Shown here: positions 12,552-22,460 of the stretch, piece by piece
How positions within the stretch are numbered: the stretch's first letter is position 1
Layout of the letters: every line of letters starts with the position of its first letter
Source of the DNA: Nocardioides agariphilus
Lineage (GTDB): Bacteria; Actinomycetota; Actinomycetes; Propionibacteriales; Nocardioidaceae
Assembly (NCBI RefSeq): GCF_015352445.1
Contig: NZ_JADKPO010000015.1
Location: 1-64,000, forward strand
Direction of reading: 5' to 3'
DNA length: 64,000 nt
Program-made: the position numbers and the translations under genes
Notes under the pieces: model-generated
Database searches by the model: none
Told to the model about the DNA's origin: nothing
Seen by the model: the letters and a program-made list of their open reading frames with translations, nothing else

Positions 12552-14824
12552 CGGTCGGTGAAGGGCAACAGCACCTCGCGCTGCTCGGGTCGCCAGAAGG
12601 CGCCGATCATCTGCCCCGTCGAGGGCCCGCCGGGCACCGACCTGTCGACGTACAGAGCGTGCCAGGCCTCCTCCTTGGCCTCCGGCAGGTTTCGGGAGGC
12701 GCGCACGATGAGGGCGTTGACCTCGGCGTCGGGGTCGGGGTCGCGCTCCAGCAGGCGCTCGACGGCCTCGGCGTCGTAGCGGCCACGCGCCGCCCGGGTG
12801 GCCTCGACGCGCCACGCCAGCGCGAAGTCGTCCACCGATGCCTCGTCGAGCTGGGCGAAGTGGTCGTCGGTGACGGCATTGGCGGCCAGCGACTGCAACG
12901 CTCCGGTGCGCAGGTCGGAGTTGGCGGCCAGGAGTGCTGCTCGGTCGGCGACGCGCGTGCGGCGCTCGAGGATCTTGTCGACGGGGGAGTAGAGCCCGGC
13001 GACCAGACCGGCAAGCTTCAAGAACGGCTCCGTCACGCCGACGACGGTCTCCTCCTCGAGCACGCCGAGGATGCAGGTCAAGGTGTCCTCGGCACTGAGC
13101 TCGCCCTTGACGAGCATGTCGTAGGCGGTGGCCACGGCCAGCGCGCGCGAGAGTGGGGAGGGCAACCGGCCGGCGTGGCTGAGCACGAAGGCGAGCGAGT
13201 CGGGGTCGGGACGAGCGGCCGCAAAGGTCAGGTCGTGGTCGTTGACCAGGCGCAGGTCGCAGGCCGGCAGCTCGAGGTCGGTCAGCTCGGCTGTGGTCGT
13301 CACCGATACGTCGGCGACATGGCGAAGCGCCTGGCCGTCGACGGCGTAGCAACCGATGTCGAGGCGGTGCGGTCTGGCCGGCTCCCCGTGGGGGCCAGTG
13401 GCGCGCAGCTGCCAATGACCGGGAGCGCCCTCGAGGGTGAGCGTGTCCGTGCCAGCGCGGTCCAGCCAGTCCTTCTGCCAGCCGGTGAGGTCCTCCCCGC
13501 ACGCGGCCCCGATCGCACCGGTGAGGTCCTCGAGGCGGGTGTTGCCCCACGCGTGGTCGCGGAAGTAGGCGCGCAGCCCCTCGAGGAACGCCTCGTCGCC
13601 GGCGTACGCGCTGAGCTGACGCAGCACCGCCTGCCCCTTGTTGTAGGAGATCGCGTCGAAGTTCGCCATCGCCTGCGAGACGTCGGGTACGTCGCCACGG
13701 ATCGGGTGGCTGGCCGGGCCGAGGTCGACGCGGTAGCCCTCCTGCTTGTCGGCGACGAGGTAGCCGGCCCAGCTGTCGGTGTAGCTGGTCGCGCCCACCG
13801 CGGCCCACGTGGCGGCCCAGGAGGCGAAGGCCTCGTTGAGCCACAGGTCGTCCCACCACTTCATCGTCACCAGGTCGCCGAACCACATGTGCGCCATCTC
13901 GTGGAGGAGGATCAGCGCGATCCTGCGGCGTTGGTCGTAGGTCGGGGTGCCCCGCAGCAGCACGCCGTCTCCCCAGGTGACGCAGCCCCAGTTCTCCATC
14001 GCTCCGCCCAGATCGGGCACGAACACCTGGTCGTACTTCTCCTGGCCGAACGGCACCCCGAACTTCTCGCCGAACCACGCCAGCCCCTGCTGGGTCAGCT
14101 GGAACAGCTCCGGTGCGTCGCGGTCGAGCTGCGCCCTGAGCGACTGACGGCAGAAAAGCCCGAGGTCGTACCCGTCGCGCTCCGCGCGCACCTCGTAGAA
14201 CGGTCCGGCGTTGACGACGGTGACGTACGTCGAGAGGCGGGGGGTGTCCTCGAAGGTCCAGAGGCGACCCCCATCGGGCAGCTCGTCGACCGAGGAGTGC
14301 CGGGAGTTGCTGAGCACGGTCCAGGTCTCGGGGGCGCTGACGGTGAAGCCGTGCACGGCCTTGAGGTCCGGCTGGTCGAAGTTGGCGAACACGCGACGAG
14401 CCATGTCGGGCTCGAAGCTGGTCCAGAGGTAGACGTTCTTGTCGCTGGGGTCGACGGTTCGCTTGATGCCGTGGGCCGTGGCGGTGTCGGTCTGGGACGA
14501 GGCCACGACGAGAACGTTGTCGGCCTGCAGGTCCGGCAGGGGCAGGCGCCCGCGCGAGGCAGTGGCGGGGTCGATGCTCACCCCGTTGAGTGTCGCGTGG
14601 CGGATCTCGCCGGTGCAGTCGACGAAGGTGTCGGCGCCAGGGTTGCGACAGCTGAAGACGACCGTGGACGTGGCCTCCAGGAGCTCGCCGTCGAGCAGTC
14701 CTCGCAGGTCCATGGCCACGTCGTAGCGGTGGACCTCCAGCAGCGATGCTCGCTCTTCGGCCTCCTCCCGCGTCAAGCTGGCCAGGTCCTCGAGGCTGCT
14801 TGCGGAGTCGCTCACGCAGGTCAC
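12335..14824 (-). CDS. pepN: Aminopeptidase N (M1 zinc metallopeptidase)
   Basis: An approximately 829-residue M1 aminopeptidase removing N-terminal residues from peptides in the cytosol. The exopeptidase motif GGAMENWG and the zinc site HEMAHMWFGDLVTMKWWDD (HExxH-x18-E, with E in LNEAFA) are present. An ERAP1-like helical C-terminal half follows. I prefer the GTG at 14824, with GGGGA 7 bases upstream; the GTG at 14815 is the alternative. It is divergent from the Nudix gene, with 15 bases between starts. Its 3' end is overlapped by the EamA tail. Confidence 0.96.
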   Translation of the reverse strand: MTCVSDSASSLEDLASLTREEAEERASLLEVHRYDVAMDLRGLLDGELLEATSTVVFSCRNPGADTFVDCTGEIRHATLNGVSIDPATASRGRLPLPDLQADNVLVVASSQTDTATAHGIKRTVDPSDKNVYLWTSFEPDMARRVFANFDQPDLKAVHGFTVSAPETWTVLSNSRHSSVDELPDGGRLWTFEDTPRLSTYVTVVNAGPFYEVRAERDGYDLGLFCRQSLRAQLDRDAPELFQLTQQGLAWFGEKFGVPFGQEKYDQVFVPDLGGAMENWGCVTWGDGVLLRGTPTYDQRRRIALILLHEMAHMWFGDLVTMKWWDDLWLNEAFASWAATWAAVGATSYTDSWAGYLVADKQEGYRVDLGPASHPIRGDVPDVSQAMANFDAISYNKGQAVLRQLSAYAGDEAFLEGLRAYFRDHAWGNTRLEDLTGAIGAACGEDLTGWQKDWLDRAGTDTLTLEGAPGHWQLRATGPHGEPARPHRLDIGCYAVDGQALRHVADVSVTTTAELTDLELPACDLRLVNDHDLTFAAARPDPDSLAFVLSHAGRLPSPLSRALAVATAYDMLVKGELSAEDTLTCILGVLEEETVVGVTEPFLKLAGLVAGLYSPVDKILERRTRVADRAALLAANSDLRTGALQSLAANAVTDDHFAQLDEASVDDFALAWRVEATRAARGRYDAEAVERLLERDPDPDAEVNALIVRASRNLPEAKEEAWHALYVDRSVPGGPSTGQMIGAFWRPEQREVLLPFTDRYLEEIPALAGGGMLRVFGLVLGMFPEVGTQEFLDKALAMARAEGTDPTIRAALLGGVDTLVRELRARGELA

Positions 14825-14839
14825 GGTAGCGTCCCCGGC

Positions 14840-15433
14840 ATGAGCGACCTGCCCCCTGACGCCTCGGGTTCGTGGCCGGTGGAGGGCACCGCGGATCTCT
14901 ATCGCGGCGACTGGATCGTGGCGCTGCGCAAGGACGCGATCCGCCAGCCGGGCTCGTCCGGCGGACCCACCTTCGACCGCTGGGTCTTCGAGCATCCGGG
15001 AGCCGTCATCGTGCTGGCGGTCGACGACCAGGAGCGGGTGGCGTGCGTGCGTCAGTACCGTCACCCCGCCGGCGGTACCTACCTCGAGCTGCCGGCAGGG
15101 CTGCGCGACACCGACGGCGAGGAGCCGGTGGAGACCGCGAAGCGCGAGCTCCTGGAGGAGGCCGAGCTCGTGGCCACCGACTGGCGTCAGCTGTTCGCGT
15201 TGTGGCCCTCGGCCGGGATCACCTCGGAGCGCCACGTGTTCTTCCTGGCCCGTGGGCTCGGTGCGGGTGACCGAGGCGACTTCGAGCCGGAGCACGAGGA
15301 GGCCGCGATGCAGATGCTCTGGGTTCCCGTGGACGAGCTGGTCGAGGCGGTGCTCGACGGCCGGGTCACCGAGGAGCCGATCGCGGTAGCCGTGCTGGCC
15401 TATGACGCGTTGCGCAGACGGAACCGACTGTGA
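14840..15433 (+). CDS. Nudix hydrolase, ADP-ribose pyrophosphatase-like
   Basis: A 197-residue Nudix protein. The Nudix helix reads [17 protein letters not shown] at about residues 94-110, with the REL and EE metal ligands intact; the usual glycine after EE-x is a glutamate. The preceding LELPAGLRD and the following [18 protein letters not shown] are typical of ADP-ribose/ADP-sugar pyrophosphatases (YQFHPAGG-like [17 protein letters not shown]). The substrate is inferred from this resemblance. Its stop overlaps the dipeptidase start (GTGA). Confidence 0.9.
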   Translation: MSDLPPDASGSWPVEGTADLYRGDWIVALRKDAIRQPGSSGGPTFDRWVFEHPGAVIVLAVDDQERVACVRQYRHPAGGTYLELPAGLRDTDGEEPVETAKRELLEEAELVATDWRQLFALWPSAGITSERHVFFLARGLGAGDRGDFEPEHEEAAMQMLWVPVDELVEAVLDGRVTEEPIAVAVLAYDALRRRNRL

Positions 15434-16551
15434 AGGCATCGGTGCCCGACCTCCTGAGGGAGCATCCGGTCGTCGATGGGCACAACGACCTGCTCTGGGC
15501 GCTGCGGCACCGGCACAACTACGACTTCGATGCGGTCGACATCGGCGAACGACAAGACGGGCTGGTCCACACCGACCTGCCGCGCCTGCGCGAGGGTGGC
15601 GTCGGGGCGCAGTTCTGGTCGGTCTACGTGCCGTCGACCATGCAGACCGATGCGGTTCGCGCGACGCTCGAACAGGTGGACGCGGCGTACCGGATGATCG
15701 AGCGGTACGCCGACCGGATGGCGTTGGCCACCACGGCCGACGGGGTCGAGGCCGTGTGGGCCTCCGGGCGGGTGGCGTCGCTGCTCGGCGCCGAGGGCGG
15801 GCACCAGATCGACGGGTCGCTCGCGGTGCTGCGGATGTACTACAGGCTCGGGGTCCGCTACCTGACCCTGACCCACAACCACAACGTGGCGTGGGCCGAC
15901 TCGGCTACCGACGAGAGGGTGTTGGGCGGGCTGAGCGACGTGGGTCGCGGCGTGGTCGCGGAGATGAACCGGCTGGGCATGATGGTCGACCTGTCGCACG
16001 TCAGTGCGGACACCATGCGCGACGCCGTCGATGTCTCGGTGGCGCCGGTGATCTTCTCCCACTCCTCGGCCTTCGCCCTGACCGACCACCCGCGCAACGT
16101 TCCCGACGATGTGCTGCTGGGCATGGCGGCCCGCGGCGGGCTCTGCATGGTGTCGTTCGTGCCCAGGTTCGTCTCCCAGGCCAACCGCGACTGGGCCCTC
16201 GCGGCCGAGGACGCCGCCCGCGCCGTCGGGATCGAGCCTACGGAGCTGGCGCGGTTCGAGCCGTTCCTGGAGGACCTGGAGGCGGTCGACCCGCCGCCGG
16301 TGGCGACGCTCGCCGACGTCGTTGCCCATGTCGAGCACGTCCGCGACGTGGCCGGGGTCGATCATGTCGGCCTCGGTGGCGACTACGACGGTGTGGCCAC
16401 GTTGCCCGAGGGACTCGAGGACGTCAGTCGCTACCCGAACCTGCTCGAGGCCCTGGCCGACCGGGACTGGTCGGCAGAGGATCTCAGCAAGCTGACGTGT
16501 CGCAATGCGCTCCGAGTGCTGCGCGACGTCGAGGACGCCGCGGCGCGCTAG
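15430..16551 (+). CDS. Membrane-dipeptidase-family (M19) dipeptidase
   Basis: A 373-residue M19 zinc dipeptidase. The first metal site [10 protein letters not shown] has the HxD pattern at residues 18-20. The bridging glutamate is in [10 protein letters not shown], and the histidines are in MVDLSHVS and [16 protein letters not shown] lies near the C-terminus. There is no signal peptide, so it is likely cytosolic and hydrolyses dipeptides; proximity to pepN and coupling to the Nudix gene fit peptide turnover. GTG start at 15430. The 3' end overlaps the convergent gene by four bases, where a CTAG supplies stop codons to both strands. Confidence 0.93.
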   Translation: MKASVPDLLREHPVVDGHNDLLWALRHRHNYDFDAVDIGERQDGLVHTDLPRLREGGVGAQFWSVYVPSTMQTDAVRATLEQVDAAYRMIERYADRMALATTADGVEAVWASGRVASLLGAEGGHQIDGSLAVLRMYYRLGVRYLTLTHNHNVAWADSATDERVLGGLSDVGRGVVAEMNRLGMMVDLSHVSADTMRDAVDVSVAPVIFSHSSAFALTDHPRNVPDDVLLGMAARGGLCMVSFVPRFVSQANRDWALAAEDAARAVGIEPTELARFEPFLEDLEAVDPPPVATLADVVAHVEHVRDVAGVDHVGLGGDYDGVATLPEGLEDVSRYPNLLEALADRDWSAEDLSKLTCRNALRVLRDVEDAAAR

Positions 16552-17453
16552 TCGGTGTCGCCGGCGCTGTCCACGAGCCGGTGGTCGAGGATGGCCACCG
16601 CGTACCAGACGTGCCCCTGCTTCACGACGACGTCGCCGAGGTCGATGTCGGAGCCGGCCGTGCCGCGCGTGCCGAGCACGGCGTACGTCGTCGGGTCGAG
16701 CAGCAGCTCCCAGCGGTCACCCGCGCGTCCCAGGCTGGTCTGCCCGGCGTAGGTGATGGACAGGGCGGGTCGTCCCACCAGGTCGCGGGCCGGGTCCTCG
16801 TCGACGCCGACCCCCGGAATCGTGGCCAGGGCGCGGTAGAGCGAGGCCTGCGCGTCCGGCGGGATGTAGGTCTCGGCGGAGAGCGCCTCCACCACCTCGT
16901 CGAAGTCCCGGCCGGCCGCTGACTCTGCCCTGGAGGTGTAGAGCGGGTCGCTGCGCAGGTAGGCGAGAACGTCGGCGGGCCGCGCAGGCAGGTGGGCCAG
17001 GGCTTGGTACCACTCCTGGGGTGTGCCCAGAGGCCAGCTCTCGAGGTCCTGCACCAGCACGCTCCCATCGGGCATGCGGCTGCCGCTCCGCGCTCCGTCG
17101 AACCGCGACCACGACTCGCCCGGGTGCGTGCCGGGCTTGCCCGTGGCAGCGTCGAGGAGCAGGGCGCGCACGTAGATCCACTGGTTGGTGCGGGGGGTGA
17201 GGTCGGGTTGTGCCGAGACGACCGCGGCGGCTCGGCCGAGCACTGCTGCCGCGGACGGGGCGGACGGCTCCAGGACGACGGCGCCCAGTCCGCCCCCGGT
17301 GACGAGGAGGGCGGAGGCCACGGCGACCCTCATCGCGGGCCGACGTCGAGCCGTACGTCGAGCCGAGGGGCCGAGGGAACGCTCGCGCACCTCCTGTGGG
17401 ACGGCAGTGGGCGCGGTGTCGCGGAACTCGCGCAGCAGGGTCAGCTCGTCCAT
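16548..17453 (-). CDS. CU044_5270-family membrane-anchored protein, partner of the ECF sigma factor
   Basis: A 301-residue protein with an Arg-rich cytoplasmic N-terminus, one transmembrane helix at about residues 42-62 ([21 protein letters not shown]), and an extracytoplasmic domain of about 240 residues rich in Trp/Tyr. This architecture is that of the CU044_5270 family, usually next to an ECF sigma factor. It overlaps the sigma gene by 13 bases and is translated after it. A role as membrane sensor or anti-sigma factor is inferred from position and topology. No zinc-binding anti-sigma motif (HxxxCxxC) is present. Confidence 0.82.
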   Translation of the reverse strand: MDELTLLREFRDTAPTAVPQEVRERSLGPSARRTARRRPAMRVAVASALLVTGGGLGAVVLEPSAPSAAAVLGRAAAVVSAQPDLTPRTNQWIYVRALLLDAATGKPGTHPGESWSRFDGARSGSRMPDGSVLVQDLESWPLGTPQEWYQALAHLPARPADVLAYLRSDPLYTSRAESAAGRDFDEVVEALSAETYIPPDAQASLYRALATIPGVGVDEDPARDLVGRPALSITYAGQTSLGRAGDRWELLLDPTTYAVLGTRGTAGSDIDLGDVVVKQGHVWYAVAILDHRLVDSAGDTD

Positions 17454-18049
17454 GTCGGTACCTCTCGCAGCATCGGCTCGGTCAGGGGGTCGTGGGTCAG
17501 GGAGCGGCGGACCGCCTGTCGAGCCCGGTGGAGCCGGGACCGGACGGTCCCGACGGGGATGCCGAGAGCCTCGGCTACCTCGGCATAGGTCAGGTCGGCC
17601 CAGGCGACCAGGAGCAGCACGTGCCGATCACCGCTGGCGAGCTCGGCGAGTGCCGAGGCCAAGGCCGGGCGGGCCGACCCCGCCATCACGCGCTCCTCGA
17701 CGCCCTCGGACATCCACGACCGCTCGACCGGGTCGATGCCCAGGCGCGCCACCGCACGCAGACCGCGGATCTCGGTGCGCCGGTGCTTGCCGATCAGGTT
17801 GGCAGCGATGCCGAACAGCCAGGGCCGGGCGCTGCGGCCGGGCTCGAAGCGGGCCCGCTGCCGCAGTGCGGCCGCGAAGGTCTCGGCGGTGACGTCGTCG
17901 GCGAGGTCTCGGCCGAGCCGGCGCATCACGAAGCGGTGCACGTCGCCGGCGTACCTGTCCCAGATCAGGCCGAAGCACTCGGGCTCGCGGACCGACCTCG
18001 CGATGACGTCCGCATCACTGCCCGCGTGGGCGCTCTCGTCGTGGCTCAC
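17441..18049 (-). CDS. ECF-type RNA polymerase sigma factor
   Basis: A 202-residue sigma-70 ECF factor. Region 2 (about residues 25-95) includes FGLIWDRYAGDVHRFVMRR and the RPWLFGIAANL segment. Region 4 (about residues 135-190) includes ALAELASGDRHVLLLVAWADL and the HTH YAEVAEALGIPVGTVRSRLHRARQ. GTG start at 18049. The downstream overlapping gene encodes a membrane protein likely to control it. It presumably directs transcription of its own operon and an envelope-stress or similar regulon, which cannot be read here. Confidence 0.93.
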   Translation of the reverse strand: MSHDESAHAGSDADVIARSVREPECFGLIWDRYAGDVHRFVMRRLGRDLADDVTAETFAAALRQRARFEPGRSARPWLFGIAANLIGKHRRTEIRGLRAVARLGIDPVERSWMSEGVEERVMAGSARPALASALAELASGDRHVLLLVAWADLTYAEVAEALGIPVGTVRSRLHRARQAVRRSLTHDPLTEPMLREVPTWTS

Positions 18050-18104
18050 AACCTGTTCTTACCCGCAGCGGCGTTCTGGGTTCGCCAAGCGCGCACGCGC
18101 AGGC

Positions 18105-19157
18105 TCAGATCCCGTAGACCGACACCTCTGTGGCCTTCACGCTGAAGGTGACCGCGCTGCCCTGCACCAGCTCCAGGTCGGCCGCCGCCTGCACCGTCAC
18201 GTCGGCGACCAGGTCGCCCGCGTGCACCCGGACCAGGTCGCCGCGAGGCTCGACCTCCGAGACGACGACGAGGAAGGTGTTGCGGGGGCTGCCGCGGACC
18301 TTCTCGCGGTAGACCGCGACGGCCTGGGGCCGGAACGCGGCGATCACCGCGTCGCCGATCGAGGGCGCCTCGCCCTCGATGAGTCCGTGCACGACCAGCT
18401 GCTCGGCCTCCACCGCGTCGTCGCGCCAGGTGCCCCGCACCAGGTTGAGCCCGGCCAGCCGGGCCCCGAAGGCACTGCGAGGGCGAGACAGCACGTCCTT
18501 GCTGACGCCCTCCTCGACGACCCGGCCCGCCTCCAGCACGACCACGCGGTCGGCGAGCAGCAGGGCATCGAGCGGGTCGTGGGTCACGATGACCGCCGTG
18601 CGATCGGCCAGCACCCGCCTGAGCACCTGTCTCAGGGAGGGCTGGACGGTGACGTCGAGGGCGGCCATCGGCTCGTCGAGCAGCAGCACCCGCGGGTCCG
18701 CCGCGAGCGCACGGGCGACCGCGACCCGCTGTGCCTGCCCACCGGACAGCTCTCCGGGACGCCGTCGGCCCAGCTCGCCGACCCCGACCGCCTCGAGCCA
18801 GCCCTGCGCCTCGGCCCTCGCCGTACGCCGGTGCGTACCGCGGCTGCGCGGACCGAAGGCGACGTTCTCCAGGGCGTCGAGGTGGGGGAAGAGCAGCGCA
18901 TCCTGTCCGAGCAGAGCAGTACGTCGGGCATGGGGCGCCACCATCCGTCCGGAGCTGCCGGGGCCGATGTCGGTGAGCACCTCCCCGTCGATCGACACCC
19001 GGCCCGTGTCGGGACGGACCAGGCCGGCCAGGACGCCGAGCACCGTGGACTTGCCGGACCCGTTGGGGCCCAACAGGGCCACGGTCTCGCCGGCAGCGAC
19101 CCTGAGTGCTGCGCCGACATCGCGCTCGGCTGTGAAGAACTCGACCTCGACGCTCAC
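18105..19157 (-). CDS. modC: Molybdate ABC transporter ATP-binding protein
   Basis: A 350-residue ABC ATPase. Walker [10 protein letters not shown] (about residues 31-39), signature [15 protein letters not shown], Walker [12 protein letters not shown], and the H-loop [11 protein letters not shown] are all present. A C-terminal molybdate-binding TOBE/Mop-like domain (about residues 270-350) ends [14 protein letters not shown]. The GTG start overlaps the modB stop by four bases. Together with modB and modA it forms a molybdate importer at the membrane; the nearby Mop-type regulator supports molybdate over sulfate as the substrate. Confidence 0.93.
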   Translation of the reverse strand: MSVEVEFFTAERDVGAALRVAAGETVALLGPNGSGKSTVLGVLAGLVRPDTGRVSIDGEVLTDIGPGSSGRMVAPHARRTALLGQDALLFPHLDALENVAFGPRSRGTHRRTARAEAQGWLEAVGVGELGRRRPGELSGGQAQRVAVARALAADPRVLLLDEPMAALDVTVQPSLRQVLRRVLADRTAVIVTHDPLDALLLADRVVVLEAGRVVEEGVSKDVLSRPRSAFGARLAGLNLVRGTWRDDAVEAEQLVVHGLIEGEAPSIGDAVIAAFRPQAVAVYREKVRGSPRNTFLVVVSEVEPRGDLVRVHAGDLVADVTVQAAADLELVQGSAVTFSVKATEVSVYGI

Positions 19158-19942
19158 ACTGCCCCTCGCCCCTGTCGTGCGAAACCGATGACCAGCACGG
19201 CGAAGACGAGCAGCACCAGTGCGAGTGCGACGGCTGCATCCGGGTCGGTCTCGCGCTGCAGGTAGATCTCCAGGGGCAACGTGCGGGTGCGACCCTGCAG
19301 GCTGCCCGCGAAGGTGATGGTGGCCCCGAACTCGCCCAGCGCCCGCGCGAACGCCAAGACCGCGCCAGAGACCAGCCCGGGCAGCACCAGTGGCAAGGTG
19401 ATCCGCCGGAACACCGTCGTCGGGGAGGCCCCGAGCGAGGCTGCCGCGACCTCGTAGCGGTCGCCGGCGGTCCGCAAGGAGCCTTCGAGGCTGACCACGA
19501 GGAACGGCAGCGCCACGAACGTCTGCGCCATCACGACCGCGATGGTCGAGAAGGCGATCTGGATGCCCATGGCGTCGAGCGACTGACCCAGCAGGCCGCG
19601 GCGCCCGAACGTGTAGAGCAGGGCGAGGCCACCCACCACCGGTGGCAGCACCAGGGGCAGCAGCACCAGCGACCGGAGCACGCCGAGGTAGCGGAAGTCC
19701 CAGCGTGCGAGCACCATCGCCATCGGAACGCCGAGCACGATGCAGGCCGCGGTGCTGGCCAGTGAGGTACGCAGGCTGAGCCAGAACGCCGCTCGTGAGT
19801 CCTCGGAGGTGACCAGGTCGAGGAAGCTGGGCCAGTCGACCTTGGCCACCACGGCCACGAGCGGCAGCAGGACGAACGCCGCACCCACGAGAGCCGGGAG
19901 GTAGACCCACCGGGGCAGGTCGACCGGGCGCTGCTGCTTCAC
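19154..19942 (-). CDS. modB: Molybdate ABC transporter permease
   Basis: A 262-residue integral membrane protein with about six helices (for example [20 protein letters not shown] near residue 13). The EAA loop region reads [28 protein letters not shown], typical of ModB/CysT permeases, and a [16 protein letters not shown] segment characteristic of molybdate permeases follows. It contacts ModC through the EAA loop. It lies 39 bases after modA and overlaps modC. Confidence 0.95.
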   Translation of the reverse strand: MKQQRPVDLPRWVYLPALVGAAFVLLPLVAVVAKVDWPSFLDLVTSEDSRAAFWLSLRTSLASTAACIVLGVPMAMVLARWDFRYLGVLRSLVLLPLVLPPVVGGLALLYTFGRRGLLGQSLDAMGIQIAFSTIAVVMAQTFVALPFLVVSLEGSLRTAGDRYEVAAASLGASPTTVFRRITLPLVLPGLVSGAVLAFARALGEFGATITFAGSLQGRTRTLPLEIYLQRETDPDAAVALALVLLVFAVLVIGFARQGRGAV

Positions 19943-19981
19943 TCGGCTCTACCTATCACTGGACCTGCCTCCGGAGCCCGC

Positions 19982-20791
19982 TCATCCGGCCGGCGCGAAG
20001 CCGGCATCGGCCAGGATCTGCTGACCCTCGGCGCTCATCACGAGGTCGACGAAGGCCTGGGCCAGGCCGGAGCTGTCGGAGCTGTCGGGGCTGTCCCGGT
20101 CGCTCGCGTCCTTCAGGGCCGCGATGGGGTAGGTGTTGACGGCCTCGGCCGACTCGGCGAACGCGATGCCCTCGACGTCATCCCCCGCGGCGATGACGTC
20201 GGTGACGTAGACCAACCCCGCGTCGGCCTCGCCCGAGGTGACCTTGGCGAGGACGTCGGTGACCGACTGCTCCTCGCTGACAGGCGCGATGTCGACCCCG
20301 GTGGCCTCCTCGACCTTCACCGCCGCCGCCCCGCACGGGACCTCGGGTGCGCAGACCACCACGTTGAGGCCCGCCTTGGCGAGGTCGGCGAACGACCTCA
20401 CAGCGCCCGGGTTCCCCGGCGGCACCGCGATCTCGAGCGTGTTCGTCGCGAAGTACTGCGGATCAGCGGCCTGGAGGTCCTCGCCGGTCAGCTTGTCCAT
20501 GTTGGCGGTGTCGGCCGAGGCGAACACGTCGGCCGGGGCGCCTTCCTGGATCTGGGAGACCAGGTCGGAGGAACCGCCGAAGCTGAACTCGACCGTCACG
20601 CCGTCGTGCTGCTTCTCGAACTCGGCCCCGATGGCCTCGAAGGTCTGGGTCAGCGACGCGGCGGCGTACACGGTCAGCGTGGTGCCCTCGTCGCCCGACG
20701 CCCCGCTGCCGTCGTCACCGCCACAACCGGCAGTCAGGCAGACGCTCAGCACTGCAGTGGCCAGGAGGGCCCGCCGAGGACGCGACGACAT
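19982..20791 (-). CDS. modA: Molybdate-binding lipoprotein
   Basis: A 269-residue periplasmic-type binding protein tethered as a lipoprotein. The signal peptide ends in the lipobox LTAGC, with Cys at about residue 23. The mature protein has ModA hallmarks: LTVYAAASLTQTFEAIG, the anion site FSFGGSSDLVSQIQEGAPADVFASAD, and VYVTDV. I place the start at the ATG at 20791 because the upstream in-frame ATG at 20821 lies inside the presumed operator. A short DSSDSSG run near residue 240 comes from a small in-frame repeat. First gene of modABC. Confidence 0.94.
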   Translation of the reverse strand: MSSRPRRALLATAVLSVCLTAGCGGDDGSGASGDEGTTLTVYAAASLTQTFEAIGAEFEKQHDGVTVEFSFGGSSDLVSQIQEGAPADVFASADTANMDKLTGEDLQAADPQYFATNTLEIAVPPGNPGAVRSFADLAKAGLNVVVCAPEVPCGAAAVKVEEATGVDIAPVSEEQSVTDVLAKVTSGEADAGLVYVTDVIAAGDDVEGIAFAESAEAVNTYPIAALKDASDRDSPDSSDSSGLAQAFVDLVMSAEGQQILADAGFAPAG

Positions 20792-20812
20792 GCTGCGTAT
20801 CGAACCACATCG

Positions 20813-20829
20813 CCTAGGCAATACCTAGG
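20813..20829. promoter_or_regulatory. Candidate operator upstream of modA: CCTAGG-N5-CCTAGG
   Basis: Two copies of the palindrome CCTAGG are spaced 11 bases centre to centre (one helical turn), 22 bases upstream of the modA start and just downstream of the regulator stop. A third copy lies at 21228-21233, about 9 bases upstream of the regulator gene's start. CCTAGG is uncommon in such GC-rich DNA. The likely binder is the neighbouring HTH-Mop protein; this is inference. Confidence 0.55.
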
Positions 20830-20838
20830 CAGCGCTCG

Positions 20839-21219
20839 TCAGTCGGAGACCTCGACGATCACGTTGGTCGACTTGATGACGGCCGTCGCGGGCTTGCCGA
20901 CCTCCAGCCCGAGCTCGTCGGCGGCCTCGCGACTCATCAGCGAGACCACCCTGAACTCCCCGCACACCATCTCGACCTGGGCCATGACCCGGTCCCGGGT
21001 GATCCCGACCACGATGCCGTGGAACCTGTTGCGAGCACTCGAGGTCCGCTCGGGTCCGCTGGCCGACGCCGTGAGAGCGGCCAGCTTGTCGGCGCGCAGG
21101 ACGCGCTGGCCGCCGCGGCGCTCGAACTCGACGGTGCCGCTGGCCTCCCAGCGACGCAGGGTGTCGACGCTGACGCCCACTGCCTGGGCGACCTCGCCGA
21201 TCCGAAGGTAGTCGGCCAC
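20839..21219 (-). CDS. MerR-type HTH protein with Mop/TOBE molybdate-binding domain
   Basis: A 126-residue two-domain regulator. The N-terminal excisionase/MerR-type HTH at residues 1-45 reads LRIGEVAQAVGVSVDTLRRW. The C-terminal Mop/TOBE domain at about residues 63-126 has RNRFHGIVVGITRDRVMAQVEM and ends PATAVIKSTNVIVEVSD. Such proteins sense molybdate or tungstate and control mod genes, acting in place of ModE. It lies directly upstream of modABC on the same strand. CCTAGG elements flank the gene on both sides, suggesting that it controls modABC and itself. Confidence 0.9.
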   Translation of the reverse strand: MADYLRIGEVAQAVGVSVDTLRRWEASGTVEFERRGGQRVLRADKLAALTASASGPERTSSARNRFHGIVVGITRDRVMAQVEMVCGEFRVVSLMSREAADELGLEVGKPATAVIKSTNVIVEVSD

Positions 21220-21320
21220 CCGCCGATCCTAGGCCCTCGCTACAGTCGTCCCGGCCGGACAGAGAGTGCGGCCGCCCAGCGCCTCGACCGCGGCTGCGGG
21301 CCTTGACGAGGAGTCGATAC

Positions 21321-22445
21321 ATGAAGGTCGGAGTCCCGAAGGAAGTCAAGAACCACGAGTACCGGGTGGCCATCACGCCGATCGGCGTGCACGAGCTGGT
21401 CAGCCACGGGCACGACGTGTACATCCAGCAGGGTGCGGGGGTCGGGTCCTCCATCAGCGACGACGAGTACGTCGGCGCTGGCGCCACGATCGTGTCGACG
21501 GCCGAACAGGCCTGGGGCACCGACGGCGGCATCGACATGGTGTTGAAGGTCAAGGAGCCGGTCGCGGAGGAGTACGACCGGATGCGCGAGGGTCTGACGC
21601 TGTTCACCTACCTGCATCTGGCCGCCGACAAGCCGCTGACCGAGGAGCTGATCAACCGCAAGGTCACCGGCATCGCCTATGAGACGGTGCAGCTGCCCTC
21701 GGGTGGGCTGCCGCTGCTGTACCCGATGTCGGAGGTCGCGGGCTGCCTGGCACCTCAGGTCGGCGCCTACTCGCTGATGAAGGCCCAAGGTGGCCGCGGT
21801 GTGCTGATGGGTGGGGTCGGCGGTGTGGCCAACGCCAAGGTCGTCATCATCGGCGCCGGCGTCTCCGGGCAGAACGCCGCGAACATCGCGCTGGGCATGG
21901 GCGCCGATGTGACGCTGCTCGACACCGACCTCGACAAGCTGCGGATGTCGTTTTGGCGCTACAACAACCGGGTGCACGGCCTGGCCTCCTCCCGGCTGAC
22001 GCTCGAGCAGCAGGTCCTGGAGGCCGACATGGTGATCGGCGCGGTGCTGATCCCGGGTGCGGCCGCGCCGAAGCTGGTCTCCAACGAGCTGGTCTCGCGG
22101 ATGAAGCCGGGCTCGGTGCTGGTCGACATCGCCGTGGACCAGGGTGGCTGCTTCGAGGACACCCACGCGACCACGCATGCGGACCCGACCTACCAGGTCC
22201 ACAACTCGATCTTCTACTGCGTGGCCAACATGCCCGGCGCGGTGCCCAACACCTCGACCTACGCCCTGACCAACGCGACCATGCCCTACGCCGTCGCGCT
22301 GGCCGACAAGGGCTGGCAGCAGGCCTGCCGCGACGACCACAGCCTCGCGCTGGGTCTCAACACCCACGCCGGACAGCTCACCAACGCACCCGTCGGCGAG
22401 GCGGTCGGCATCGAGGCGGTCGACCTGGCCTCGGCGATCGGCTGA
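21321..22445 (+). CDS. ald: Alanine dehydrogenase
   Basis: A 374-residue NAD-dependent L-alanine dehydrogenase (alanine to pyruvate and ammonium). The N-terminal MKVGVPKEVKNHEYRVA, the substrate-site lysine/histidine region (TYLHLAADK), and the nucleotide-binding VIIGAGVSGQNAANIALGMGA are visible, followed by LDTDLDKL. ATG at 21321; GAGGAG lies about 8 bases upstream. It stands alone on the plus strand with xerD 15 bases behind it. I see no adjacent AldR-type regulator. Confidence 0.96.
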   Translation: MKVGVPKEVKNHEYRVAITPIGVHELVSHGHDVYIQQGAGVGSSISDDEYVGAGATIVSTAEQAWGTDGGIDMVLKVKEPVAEEYDRMREGLTLFTYLHLAADKPLTEELINRKVTGIAYETVQLPSGGLPLLYPMSEVAGCLAPQVGAYSLMKAQGGRGVLMGGVGGVANAKVVIIGAGVSGQNAANIALGMGADVTLLDTDLDKLRMSFWRYNNRVHGLASSRLTLEQQVLEADMVIGAVLIPGAAAPKLVSNELVSRMKPGSVLVDIAVDQGGCFEDTHATTHADPTYQVHNSIFYCVANMPGAVPNTSTYALTNATMPYAVALADKGWQQACRDDHSLALGLNTHAGQLTNAPVGEAVGIEAVDLASAIG

Positions 22446-22460
22446 GCCAGGAGGACACGG

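Noticed and set aside
10601-15433. A 1610-codon open frame on the plus strand
   Set aside because: It runs antisense through the LysR and pepN genes and out of frame through the exporter. Only its last 197 codons (from 14840) are a real Nudix gene; the rest is an effect of high-GC composition.
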